Shown: positions 42,705 through 50,640 of the stretch, piece by piece | Layout of the letters: each line of letters begins with the position of its first letter | How positions within the stretch are numbered: position 1 is the stretch's first letter | Origin: a virus | Virus record (IMG/VR): IMGVR_UViG_3300018421_000017 | Coordinates: 1 to 64,000 of that record | Direction: 5' to 3' (one strand) | Length of the DNA: 64,000 nt | Notes under the pieces: generated by a model | What the model was told of the DNA's origin: nothing | The model's input: the letters and a program-made list of their open reading frames with translations, nothing else | Database searches by the model: none | Made by a program: the position numbers and the translations under genes

Positions 42705-43817
42705 ATGAGTAAGTATTCACTTAAGAAAGCGTTATTAGGAGAAGCCACGCAGCCACGCAAACTATCAGCTCGTGAGCTTAGAAGTATGATTATGTCTGAA
42801 TCTCGTCGAACTCTTAAAGAGCACACTATACCTGATAAGAATGCGGATATCAATGATATGGATGCCGATGCTGTTTGGGACATCATGACAGGTGATAATG
42901 TTGAAGAAGCACAGGCTCTTCTTGACAGAATTGGTTCCGCCACTGGATGGGGCGGAGGTGCTCTAAGCAAGGCTGGTATTACTGGCGAAACTCTAAAAGA
43001 CAAAGCAGAGGAGATCTTCAAGGATAAAGCGACTTTTGCTGGCCGGGTGAGTGGCATGGTCGCAAAGCTTGATGCTGCAGAAGGGTTCGCAAAACCAGAG
43101 ATGCCTGCCCTGGAGGGTGGTGATGCCGCTGCTCTACAAGACGCTCTTGATGAGGAAGGCGAATTCAACGTCGATATCGGCTCTGACTTTGGCGGAGGTA
43201 CGGCGGATTTCCAGGAATACGCCGCTGAAAAGCTTGAAGACGAGGTCACTTCTGGAGAAAAGAAAGAAGAAGGCGCTTGGAGAAAAGGTGATGTTCTACT
43301 TGAGCGCTGGACTCGTTTAGCGGGAATTGTACATCCTCAACCGATCAATGAGATTGAGTCCGATAAGAGGTTTCCATTCCCAGGTGCTGGGAAGGTCATG
43401 CCTGGAGCCGCAAACATTGGTGACTCCGGATCAATTGATCTTAACGCCGCTGAGGGCGAGGCGAAAGCTTTCCTAACGAAGGGTAAAGACAACGCTGGCG
43501 ACGATCTAAGTGTGACACAAAATCAGAGCATGAAGAATAGCAAGATGAAGCCGACCCAAACTAATGTCAAGGCTGCAAAATCGATGTTGTTCGCTCTCGC
43601 AAATATCGGTCAAGACATGGAGGGAGCCTTTGCCTCTTCTGAAGGCGAGATCATTGACGGTCACCACCGCTGGTCTGGTCAATGGCTAAGGTCTGGTGGA
43701 GATGCCGACATGACAGGCGTTCACGTCGTTGATAAGGGTGGCATGAGCACCCCTGAATTCCTGACAATGCTGACAGTCGTCGGTAATGCAATGGGACGAC
43801 CAACTAAGCTAGCGTAA
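42705..43817 (+). CDS. Capsid-targeted-like protein with ParB-like domain
   Basis: A 370-residue protein. N-terminus 'MSKYSLKKALLGEATQPRK' has an LGE|A site and a second helix 'ELRSMIMSESRRTLKE'. Mid-protein is 'LLERWTRLAGIVHPQP', followed by a C-terminal domain (about 265-370). There 'KPTQTNVKAAKSML' and 'EIIDGHHRWSGQWL' match the ParB/sulfiredoxin superfamily signature (D-G-H-H-R). This suggests an enzyme (CTPase, nuclease or ATP-binding) carried into the head. No helix-turn-helix is seen. Confidence 0.68.
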   Translation: MSKYSLKKALLGEATQPRKLSARELRSMIMSESRRTLKEHTIPDKNADINDMDADAVWDIMTGDNVEEAQALLDRIGSATGWGGGALSKAGITGETLKDKAEEIFKDKATFAGRVSGMVAKLDAAEGFAKPEMPALEGGDAAALQDALDEEGEFNVDIGSDFGGGTADFQEYAAEKLEDEVTSGEKKEEGAWRKGDVLLERWTRLAGIVHPQPINEIESDKRFPFPGAGKVMPGAANIGDSGSIDLNAAEGEAKAFLTKGKDNAGDDLSVTQNQSMKNSKMKPTQTNVKAAKSMLFALANIGQDMEGAFASSEGEIIDGHHRWSGQWLRSGGDADMTGVHVVDKGGMSTPEFLTMLTVVGNAMGRPTKLA

Positions 43818-43854
43818 GTGTTTACCCTGAAGAGTAAGCCAGTACAATATATCC

Positions 43855-44322
43855 ATGAAAGAATTGCTTAAAAACTTTATTTGTTCGTGGATTTGTTGCT
43901 GGCTTATTTTTTACCCAACCTTATCCTACGCAGACGACAAGGTTGTGGTAGACGACCCAATACCGATAAATAAAGGTCAAGTTGCTCCCTTTTCCGGTGT
44001 TTTGTTTCCTACTCTTAAAGCAGCGCAGCTGACAGCCCAGCTAGAGTCCTTTGAAGCTTCATGCGCATTAAAGACAAAGAAAGAAGTTGATCTCGCTGTC
44101 AGTGTTGTTCAACTGAAGCTGGATAATTGTTCGTCTTCTAGAGCTGTTCTAGAAGATATGTACAAAACGCAGATACAGTCACAGAGAGAGTACATAAATT
44201 TTCTAGAGAAAAAAGCTACTTCTCCGAAAATATCCAGAGAAGTTGTTTTTATTATTGGTATTGTAGCTGGGGTGGGAATTACAATAGGCGCTGGCTACGC
44301 CATGCGGCAAGCAGCTCAATAA
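43855..44322 (+). CDS. Secreted/membrane coiled-coil protein (spanin-like)
   Basis: A 155-residue protein. An N-terminal signal peptide ('NFICSWICCWLIFYPTLSYA') is followed by 'PIPINKGQVAPFSGVLFP', a coiled coil (about 50-120) and a C-terminal hydrophobic helix 'VVFIIGIVAGVGITIGAGYA'. This layout fits a periplasmic protein spanning to a membrane, perhaps a unimolecular spanin. A TACAAT lies 6 nt before the ATG with no Shine-Dalgarno, so it may be leaderless. Confidence 0.65.
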   Translation: MKELLKNFICSWICCWLIFYPTLSYADDKVVVDDPIPINKGQVAPFSGVLFPTLKAAQLTAQLESFEASCALKTKKEVDLAVSVVQLKLDNCSSSRAVLEDMYKTQIQSQREYINFLEKKATSPKISREVVFIIGIVAGVGITIGAGYAMRQAAQ

Positions 44323-44347
44323 CCTAAGCAAACTAATTCCCCACCCC

Positions 44348-44354
44348 ATATTTA
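44348..44354 (+). promoter_or_regulatory. ATATTTA motif, possible late promoter element
   Basis: CATATTTAGC context, 19 nt before the ATG at 44374. Confidence 0.28.
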
Positions 44355-44373
44355 GCATATGAGGTGTTTTGTT

Positions 44374-45363
44374 ATGTCAAGAAGATACGAAGCTTTTAGA
44401 AAGAAGATTGGGTCTTTATTATTCGAGGACTCTTACGTTACACACGGTACCATAGACAATATGCGTGCCGGTCATATCGACGACCAGCCTGACTCTGATC
44501 CGCTGTCAATTAACGATTTACCAGTAGATCCAGCACCTCAAGCAGCAGTACAGCTCTCTCAGGATGTACCTCCGATAGATGATCCTGAATATACACCTGT
44601 TAATAAAGTCGAGCTAGCAGCAGCTTTGTCTGCGTTGGCTAAAGAATTACCGGATGAGAAGGAAATGATTGGAAATACATACGAGAAGTTTAGAAAGTTT
44701 GTAGACGATAACCAAGATGTTGGGATTAAAATTGTTGACAATGGCGGTTCTTTATCACCAGAAGAAGTTAATGAAGCAAGGGTCCTCATAAGAAACTATT
44801 TGCTTACAGAAGCTCTTAGTGATACAGACCTTTACGGTAATAAATATGACGAAGATCCGTTGGGAGATCTGGACGGCCCGTCCGAAGAAGAGCTCAAGGC
44901 AATTGAGAATCCAGCGAAGGATCAAGACACATTAGCGGATATTGCAAAAGAAATGGGCGTTAGTACTTCTGGAGTTAAGAGACTCGAGGCAGAAGCGATT
45001 AAGAAGATGAGACTGTTTGCCGTTCATTTCCCGCAAGATGAGCAAGCAATAAAAGAAATGGCTATGGAATATTTCGCAAAAGGGCTACATGAGCTAGACT
45101 TGATTGATGCTGAAGATGCCGCCGACCTTATGACAAGTCCAGATGCTTTTCTTCTTCCATCCTTTAGGCAGTTCATGTGGGATTCATTTCTGAATAACGT
45201 CTATAAAAAAATGCTTAGAGATGCTGAAGCGCAGGGTATATCTGAAGATAACTTAAGTGACCTGCAGCCCGGGCTGCTAGACAGAGCCAGAGATTACTTC
45301 ACAAGATTAGCAGATTCTAAAAAGATGAAGGTACTAGTATCTTCTTTGGCTGTCGCAGAGTAA
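44374..45363 (+). CDS. Sigma region-4-like HTH protein with capsid-targeting-like N-terminus
   Basis: A 329-residue protein. N-terminus 'MSRRYEAFRKKIGSLLFEDS' has an LFE|D site. Around residue 185, 'TLADIAKEMGVSTSGVKRLE' continuing into 'AEAIKKMRLF' is a sigma-70 region 4.2-type helix-turn-helix. The flanking parts are helical and acidic. ATG 44374 with GAGG upstream is preferred to the in-frame ATG at 44359. It could be packaged to act on host transcription after DNA entry, or may simply be a DNA-binding core protein. Confidence 0.65.
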   Translation: MSRRYEAFRKKIGSLLFEDSYVTHGTIDNMRAGHIDDQPDSDPLSINDLPVDPAPQAAVQLSQDVPPIDDPEYTPVNKVELAAALSALAKELPDEKEMIGNTYEKFRKFVDDNQDVGIKIVDNGGSLSPEEVNEARVLIRNYLLTEALSDTDLYGNKYDEDPLGDLDGPSEEELKAIENPAKDQDTLADIAKEMGVSTSGVKRLEAEAIKKMRLFAVHFPQDEQAIKEMAMEYFAKGLHELDLIDAEDAADLMTSPDAFLLPSFRQFMWDSFLNNVYKKMLRDAEAQGISEDNLSDLQPGLLDRARDYFTRLADSKKMKVLVSSLAVAE

Positions 45364-45365
45364 CG

Positions 45366-45755
45366 ATGAAAATTAGCATGCTGATGAAGGAGTATATGGA
45401 GGAAACTAGCAGACGCTCTACAGCGTACAATAGAAGTTTGCTTCCTGAATCCTTTAGTACACTTCACACCATGCCTGTTGAGGTTGTGGAAAACCACTGG
45501 AAAGTTTTAGAGGCACCAGAACGCTTAGCAAGAAAATATGAATTTAATACGCAAGAGCAAAGAGCGTTGTTTCTAAATGAGCTTCTCCATGAAGAGTCAG
45601 CACATGGTCATTTTGCTAAAATAACAATCGAAGGTCTTGAGTTGCTTGTCGAGGTTTGGACTCATGACCTAGAGCGTGTGACGGAACTGGACCAAGAATA
45701 TGCAGAGGCTTGCGATTCTCTCTATAACGATGTAATGCTAATGAGGAGATTCTGA
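45366..45755 (+). CDS. Unknown protein in the head-like block
   Basis: A 129-residue acidic helical protein with no recognised domain. 'MKISMLMKEYMEETSRRST' begins like the targeting helices but lacks a clean L-x-E site. Starts 2 nt after the HTH gene and shares its last base with the next ATG (TGATG). Confidence 0.6.
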   Translation: MKISMLMKEYMEETSRRSTAYNRSLLPESFSTLHTMPVEVVENHWKVLEAPERLARKYEFNTQEQRALFLNELLHEESAHGHFAKITIEGLELLVEVWTHDLERVTELDQEYAEACDSLYNDVMLMRRF

Positions 45756-46225
45756 TGAGTGAGCATACCGGTAATCCAGAGATTCGCGTAATTAATGAAG
45801 AGTATGAGCGAGTCCTGTCAAATCCAGACAATATTATCGTGTCAGAAGAGCTCCAGCAGCTCATAGATTTGCCAATGGAACCGTCTGAAGAAGTCTATCC
45901 TTATGATGAAGAAGCTCCCTTAGATACAGCTGCAGTAACTATACTTAATTCTGAAGGTATGCCCATGTCAGTTCGTGGTGCATTGGCAGAGCTTAGTTAC
46001 TCTGGAGAAGCATACACTATCACAATACAGGCCGAAAAGGTCAGACAGGGCTTTCTAGAGGCTTTAGACACCAACGTTCGGAACTCACAAGACATCCAGC
46101 TAATTGTTGATGGCGTATACGAGTCTGACATGACGGCTAGAATCTATAAGTGGGCTGTTAAATCAGTTGCACCACATGTACAAGAGTTTACATTACACTT
46201 TAGGAGCAAAGATGGCATCTTTTGA
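45755..46225 (+). CDS. Unknown acidic protein in the head-like block
   Basis: A 156-residue protein. The N-terminal half is acidic and disordered-looking ('DLPMEPSEEVYPYDEEAPLD'). The C-terminal half has a small alpha/beta pattern ('AYTITIQAEKVRQGFLEAL'). No family is recognised. Its end overlaps the next small gene by 14 nt. Confidence 0.58.
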   Translation: MSEHTGNPEIRVINEEYERVLSNPDNIIVSEELQQLIDLPMEPSEEVYPYDEEAPLDTAAVTILNSEGMPMSVRGALAELSYSGEAYTITIQAEKVRQGFLEALDTNVRNSQDIQLIVDGVYESDMTARIYKWAVKSVAPHVQEFTLHFRSKDGIF

Positions 46226-46388
46226 TAAATTTATTGCTGACCTTGATCGACGTCAAGAGGAAAAGCGCAAGAGGTTAGAGCAGCTCCGTCAGGCGCAAGA
46301 AGAACTATCTGTAAGAGATAGAGTTAAGCTATACGCTGAGAAATGGCAGAATAGTATTAGATACTCTTCAAGCAAGGAGAGCAAGTAA
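46212..46388 (+). CDS. Small charged helical protein
   Basis: A 58-residue, very basic/acidic helix ('DRRQEEKRKRLEQLRQAQEE'). ATG 46212 has GGAG 5 nt upstream. Its stop shares a base with the next ATG. Function unknown; a coupler peptide or small core protein is possible. Confidence 0.55.
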   Translation: MASFDKFIADLDRRQEEKRKRLEQLRQAQEELSVRDRVKLYAEKWQNSIRYSSSKESK

Positions 46389-47251
46389 TGGACATCAACT
46401 TGTTATCAGAAAAGATAGCTGCCCTCCTTTTAGAGGAAGAGTTTTCTGACGAAAGAGCGAAGCAGGATGATATTACTTCTGCAATCAAGGCCCACAATTT
46501 AGAGGCGCCGACTAAGAAGGACGATGAGAAAGCCCAAACCATAACAGACGAAGCTGAAGAAGACAAAGACTCTGAAGATGAGCAAGACGAAGAAGAGATC
46601 GATCCAAAGCCGACCCCAGAACCTGAAGAGGATGACGAGAATGAGTCGTTCGAAGCCGAAGTTAAGGCACCCCCTAAAGATCCTACGGTAGATGACATAG
46701 CTGATCAGATCAACAATCTCCGCGCCGGCAAAAGCTTAAAAGATGAAGGTGTGCTGAGTCAATTAAACGATTATTTCGAGAAGCTTGGACAAGCAGAAGA
46801 GAGGTCACTTTATGTATTCCTCAGCTCTCTGGCTGCGATCCTCACCGGGGGTGCGACTGGCGAAGAAGCACCGCGTCCTGAGACGATGGGTGTCAACATT
46901 GACATGAAGCCGAAGAAGGTAAAACAACCAACTGCTTCTGCGGTTCCCCAAGTCGACATGACTGGAGCTCAAGCTCCGATAACGGTCGGCGAAGTTTCTG
47001 ACACAACTGCTTATAAACTCATGGTTCTTGAGGGCCACGGTCCAGGTGATCGCCATAGATGTGTAGATGGCAGACTTGTCAAATTTGGTAGCAGAGACTG
47101 CATCAGGGATGTAAAGAAGAGGATAAATGATACCATGTCTTTACGAGATGGGTGTGGCACTGGCACCGCCGACAGAGCTAGCTTAAATGGCGTTCTGAAA
47201 TTTTTAAGACAGAAGCTTCGTGCTGCCAACAAAATCTATGCAGACAGATAG
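46388..47251 (+). CDS. Capsid-targeted-like protein with Cys-rich C-terminal domain
   Basis: A 287-residue protein. N-terminus 'MDINLLSEKIAALLLEEEFS' has LLE|E, followed by a long acidic/Pro-rich linker (40-105) and a helical segment. A distinct C-terminal domain (about 205-287) contains 'HGPGDRHRCVDGRLVKFGSR' and 'DCIRDVKKRINDTMSLRDGC'. The Cys/His/Gly content could indicate metal binding. No known enzyme is recognised; likely an internal head protein. Confidence 0.62.
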   Translation: MDINLLSEKIAALLLEEEFSDERAKQDDITSAIKAHNLEAPTKKDDEKAQTITDEAEEDKDSEDEQDEEEIDPKPTPEPEEDDENESFEAEVKAPPKDPTVDDIADQINNLRAGKSLKDEGVLSQLNDYFEKLGQAEERSLYVFLSSLAAILTGGATGEEAPRPETMGVNIDMKPKKVKQPTASAVPQVDMTGAQAPITVGEVSDTTAYKLMVLEGHGPGDRHRCVDGRLVKFGSRDCIRDVKKRINDTMSLRDGCGTGTADRASLNGVLKFLRQKLRAANKIYADR

Positions 47252-47263
47252 TAGGAGCGCTTT

Positions 47264-48055
47264 GTGCTTAGAGAAGCCAGGACCAGACTACATACATTAT
47301 CTTACACTGAATTTGAGCGTGTCGCCACTGAGCTTTGCTGTTCTTCTTTAGAGGTTTTCCCGATATTCGAATGTGTCAAAGTATTTGCTCGCTTGAATAG
47401 CGTCGGTGATGTAACGTATGCTAGACACCCTGAAGACGTAAATAGAGATGACATATCTTTATTTGAAGTGTCATCCAGGATAAAAGACTCTGCTCGAGCG
47501 GCAGCTGTAGAGCTGGCACTAACAGAGCTCGAGAGTGCCTTAAAACTAGAGTGGCCCTTCTCGGCTGGTTCTTCGACGTGGTTACAACTAGAAATACTGC
47601 ACCCATCGATACAATCTCGTGCCGTCCAAAATAGTCCATCCATCGTGATCAGGAAAGCATGCCGACTTCGCACACGAGGAGGAAGGGTTATTTGCGAATC
47701 TTCTCCTGTCGTAGAGAGAATATTTGAAAGATTCAAGCCTCAGTGTCCACAATCACTCTCTACATTTAGCTTATTATGTGCACCAAGTATAACTTTGAAG
47801 AATATCGCGGGTCATGGAGTTCTATCAGAAAGTGTAAAGTTGGCGTCTGAAGGTCTTTTAATGGAAGCGAGTTCGTATCTTACCAAAGCTTTGATTTACG
47901 AAAATAAAATGACAGAGTCTACACCCGGTTTCTTTTTCGAGTTCGGTGGAGAGCAAATCAGGGTAGTCAGCGATAAATACTTCAACAAGGAAGTAGGAAA
48001 CTCTAGTAAGATGAACAGTACACTTCCAATACCGATAGCCGGGTGGGTAAAATGA
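47264..48055 (+). CDS. Unknown protein, possibly ligase/nucleotidyltransferase-like
   Basis: A 263-residue protein from a GTG with TAGGAG upstream. The sequence has mixed alpha/beta text: 'VKVFARLNSVGDVTYARHPE', 'STWLQLEILHPSI', 'ASSYLTKALIYENKM'. The 'LQLEILHP' stretch recalls a strand in a large phage family related to RNA ligases, but the nucleotidyl-transfer lysine motif was not found. It differs from its neighbours in lacking an L-x-E targeting helix. Its function is unknown. Confidence 0.55.
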   Translation: MLREARTRLHTLSYTEFERVATELCCSSLEVFPIFECVKVFARLNSVGDVTYARHPEDVNRDDISLFEVSSRIKDSARAAAVELALTELESALKLEWPFSAGSSTWLQLEILHPSIQSRAVQNSPSIVIRKACRLRTRGGRVICESSPVVERIFERFKPQCPQSLSTFSLLCAPSITLKNIAGHGVLSESVKLASEGLLMEASSYLTKALIYENKMTESTPGFFFEFGGEQIRVVSDKYFNKEVGNSSKMNSTLPIPIAGWVK

Positions 48056-48282
48056 AAAACTGGGAAATCATAGAAGAAGCTATTGAGCTTGGGTCCCGAT
48101 GTGAAGTCGAGACTTGGCTCGAATTAAAAAAGATGTTGCTGCTCACTCTGCCGGCTATGGAGAGAACAAAATTTTCCACTAGAGACCCGGACACTAAAAT
48201 GCAATCCTTAAACCAGCTAGAAAAAGAAATAATTGATAATTATAGAAGGAAGACAGGCATCGACTTGGAGGTACCCAGGTGA
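48052..48282 (+). CDS. Small helical protein
   Basis: A 76-residue protein coupled to both neighbours by 4-nt overlaps (ATGA at the start, GTGA at the end). All-helical text ('IEEAIELGSRCEVETWLEL'), no domain recognised. Confidence 0.55.
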   Translation: MKNWEIIEEAIELGSRCEVETWLELKKMLLLTLPAMERTKFSTRDPDTKMQSLNQLEKEIIDNYRRKTGIDLEVPR

Positions 48283-49487
48283 GTAATCAAAATGAGACAT
48301 TTATAAGGGAGCAAGTTCGTAAGATTCTCCTGGAGTTTGACGGTGATGCGGCTTGGGCCGTCGACAGATTCGGCGCAGGCCCTCGGTTGAATGTGATGAA
48401 GGCGTTGATTATGCCCTTTGTCGACGTTTTCAAGGTCGCATTTGTAGCAGCAAAAGACATCACATCAGCCGCCCTTGACATCACTCACTATGCGCTAACG
48501 TTTGATGGCGAAAAGCAGAAAAACATCAAGGAACGCTTTCGACAGAGAAGAGAAAAATACAAGGGTCAAATGAAGAACGCCATGAAGAACACAGATGCAG
48601 CCCTAAACAGCCCTGATGCTAAGATGTTTACGTTCTTAGCAGCACCACAGCTTGTTCTTGCAAAAGCCGCCGGCGGCCTTGCGTGGAGTGCTTCAGAGCC
48701 AGTTAGAGACAAGGTCGAAGATTTCTTTGGTGGTTCTTTAGGTATAGGCGACCGCGCGATATCTGCGTCGACTGATGCTGATAAATCACCCGGCTTAATG
48801 GCAGACCTTAAGAGAGCGTTCTTTGGAGAGGGACTTGACGAGATTGATGAGATAGAGCTGATCTTGATAGAGCAGGAAAAGCAGAAAGACTTTAAGCCAC
48901 CGACAGAAGATGAGTTAGCAGAAATGGCTGCTGAATATATCAAGGAGTCCGGGTTCGATAAACAGATAGATGAGGCGTGGGACTCTATCATAGAAGATAA
49001 GCAGAAAGAGATTGACGAAGTCTTAGAGTCTCAACGTGCAAAAATAGAAGGCTTAACAGCTTTATCAATGGCCGAAACCCTAGAAGAAGCAGAAACAGCC
49101 GTAGGAAATTTAAAATCTCTAGACATAGATTTGTCAGAGCCCTTCACAAAAGTTAAAGAAGCGCTAAAGCAAGAAGCTGAAAAACTCAAGGCAGGGGGTC
49201 CAGAAACTGAAAAAATCATTGCCGCTCTACGAAAGTCACCCGAGGGTAAGGGGCTTGCCAAAGATGCTCCGCCCGAAGAGTTCCTTCCGATAATTGAAGC
49301 TAGTCTACTGGGCAGCACATTCAGCTCAGTGGTCGAGGATGCCAAGAACGAAGGTGCTGGTGAACTACTAGGCTTCGTCGCGGAAATGTCACCAGACGAT
49401 CTAAAAAAGTTATCCTCTATGAGCCCTCGTGGAAAAGAGTACGCCGATATGATTTTCAAGTTTAGAGATGATCTCTTAAGCGTCTGA
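48279..49487 (+). CDS. Internal head/structural-like protein with targeting N-terminus
   Basis: A 402-residue protein from GTG 48279. N-terminus 'NETFIREQVRKILLEFDGD' with LLE|F is a clear targeting-type helix. Apolar stretches (about 38-70 and 105-125, e.g. 'MFTFLAAPQLVLAKAAGGLA') alternate with long charged helices. The C-terminal third is Ala/Glu/Lys-rich with 'GELLGFVAEMSPDDLKKLSS'. No enzyme is recognised. It is the last gene of the head-like block. Confidence 0.62.
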   Translation: MSNQNETFIREQVRKILLEFDGDAAWAVDRFGAGPRLNVMKALIMPFVDVFKVAFVAAKDITSAALDITHYALTFDGEKQKNIKERFRQRREKYKGQMKNAMKNTDAALNSPDAKMFTFLAAPQLVLAKAAGGLAWSASEPVRDKVEDFFGGSLGIGDRAISASTDADKSPGLMADLKRAFFGEGLDEIDEIELILIEQEKQKDFKPPTEDELAEMAAEYIKESGFDKQIDEAWDSIIEDKQKEIDEVLESQRAKIEGLTALSMAETLEEAETAVGNLKSLDIDLSEPFTKVKEALKQEAEKLKAGGPETEKIIAALRKSPEGKGLAKDAPPEEFLPIIEASLLGSTFSSVVEDAKNEGAGELLGFVAEMSPDDLKKLSSMSPRGKEYADMIFKFRDDLLSV

Positions 49488-49543
49488 TTTCTTTTATATC
49501 TGCAAGTTAGTCGATATAATGTCTTCAATCACGGGAGCTAACT

Positions 49544-49900
49544 ATGCAAAACAATAATCAAAGAAACTGGATACCTGAAATCTATTATGAAGAGACAGAT
49601 GAGGGTATCACATCTCATATTCCTTTTATATCAGTGCCAGCTAATGAGCAAATGCCGAATGTTCTATTCATGTTTGAGTCTAGGGAGACTGGGGAAGAAG
49701 AAGTGGGTCCTGATGGCGAACCAATGCCGATTGTAGATCTAGACCTTCACCAGTATGCAAATATGAATATTTTACGTGATAATTTGCCAGCAAGTGTTTA
49801 TGATACTGTAAGGCAAGCTCTTGGCCTTGAGCCTCTCGCGGAGGCCACAGAGAAAGGAAAAAAGATAACAGAGAGTGTGAGAGATAAGCTCTCTACCTAA
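49544..49900 (+). CDS. Conserved phage protein of unknown function
   Basis: A 118-residue acidic protein: 'WIPEIYYEETDEGITSHIPF', 'MPNVLFMFESRETGEEEVGP' and 'LDLHQYANMNILRDNLPASV'. I recall near-identical text in T4-like marine phages, without function. GGGAGC precedes the ATG and a TATAAT lies 24 nt upstream. It ends before a clear promoter. Confidence 0.65.
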   Translation: MQNNNQRNWIPEIYYEETDEGITSHIPFISVPANEQMPNVLFMFESRETGEEEVGPDGEPMPIVDLDLHQYANMNILRDNLPASVYDTVRQALGLEPLAEATEKGKKITESVRDKLST

Positions 49901-49910
49901 TCTGACATTC

Positions 49911-49939
49911 GTGTAAATTGCTGTTAACTAGTGTATAAT
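49911..49939 (+). promoter_or_regulatory. Putative promoter of the PD-(D/E)XK protein gene
   Basis: GTGTAA, 17 bp, then TATAAT, 35 nt before the ATG at 49975 with AGGAGG between. Confidence 0.6.
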
Positions 49940-49941
49940 AA

Positions 49942-49963
49942 TCCTGTAAGTCATTCAACAGGA
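49942..49963 (+). promoter_or_regulatory. Hairpin overlapping a Shine-Dalgarno
   Basis: TCCTGT (49942-49947) pairs with ACAGGA (49958-49963) over a 10-nt loop. The second arm is part of AGGAGG, so the ribosome site of the nuclease-like gene may be partly masked. It is similar in layout to the dnaE leader. Confidence 0.4.
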
Positions 49964-49974
49964 GGTGCTAGTTT

Positions 49975-50640
49975 ATGCGACAATACTTGAACCGCGAGAG
50001 ATCGGTAGAAGCTATAAAAAATATCAAATCTTTTTTCTCAGATCTTGACGGCGTGTACAGCAAGTATGGAATCGATATCAGTCGAGATGTTGGTCGAAAG
50101 AATATTTTGATTTCCGCCGCTCAGGAACACTTCTTTGCGCAAGCCATCGCGAGCCTTGTTGGTGAGTGCTCAAATGACGGCCGCACTGGAATGGCTGATA
50201 TTGTTATCGACAGTTTAGACGACAGAGAAGTTGAGTGTAAGGTCGTATGTCAAGGAAAGAAGGGATCTTGGTCTCTTCAAGCCGACAAAGCCTCTCTGGA
50301 AAGAAAGGGAAGCTGCGATTTTTTATATCTTCTTTTTGACAGAGATCACGAAAACGTAGCAGTGTTTTTATTCTCTGATCTTGTAGCAGATGATTTTTAC
50401 GATCCAGCACCAGGATCGAGGGGCAAAGCTCGACTTAAGAAATCCTCAGCGTTTAAGAAATGCTTGCCTATCGTAGGTGACTTCCAGAATCTCCGTGAAG
50501 AGTACGTAAGAAAGTATACCGCTAGCGTCTCCGCCGCCGAAACACCGGCTCAAAAAACTAAAGCTGAACAAAAGCTGGAAATGTGGTACAATAAAGAAGA
50601 TTCATATCGTATCAAACTGGAGAGTGTCAATGAGTTATAA
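49975..50640 (+). CDS. PD-(D/E)XK nuclease-like protein
   Basis: A 221-residue protein. 'RTGMADIVIDSLDDREVECK' gives the D75...E87-x-K89 signature, and 'GSWSLQADKASLERKG' supplies a likely following helix. The conserved Glu in 'AAQEHFFAQAI' (near 51) may be the upstream helix residue. This is the core of restriction-type PD-(D/E)XK enzymes. It could cut unmodified host DNA or act in phage DNA processing. Has its own promoter. Confidence 0.7.
   Translation: MRQYLNRERSVEAIKNIKSFFSDLDGVYSKYGIDISRDVGRKNILISAAQEHFFAQAIASLVGECSNDGRTGMADIVIDSLDDREVECKVVCQGKKGSWSLQADKASLERKGSCDFLYLLFDRDHENVAVFLFSDLVADDFYDPAPGSRGKARLKKSSAFKKCLPIVGDFQNLREEYVRKYTASVSAAETPAQKTKAEQKLEMWYNKEDSYRIKLESVNEL

Noticed and set aside
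42680-43249. Minus-strand frame opposite the 42705 gene (189 codons)
   Set aside because: Ser/Ala-rich antisense of an acidic Glu/Ala gene; no independent signals.
50621-50629. In-frame GTG 6 nt upstream of ATG 50630
   Set aside because: The ATG has better spacing from GGAG and the GTG would add only two residues.
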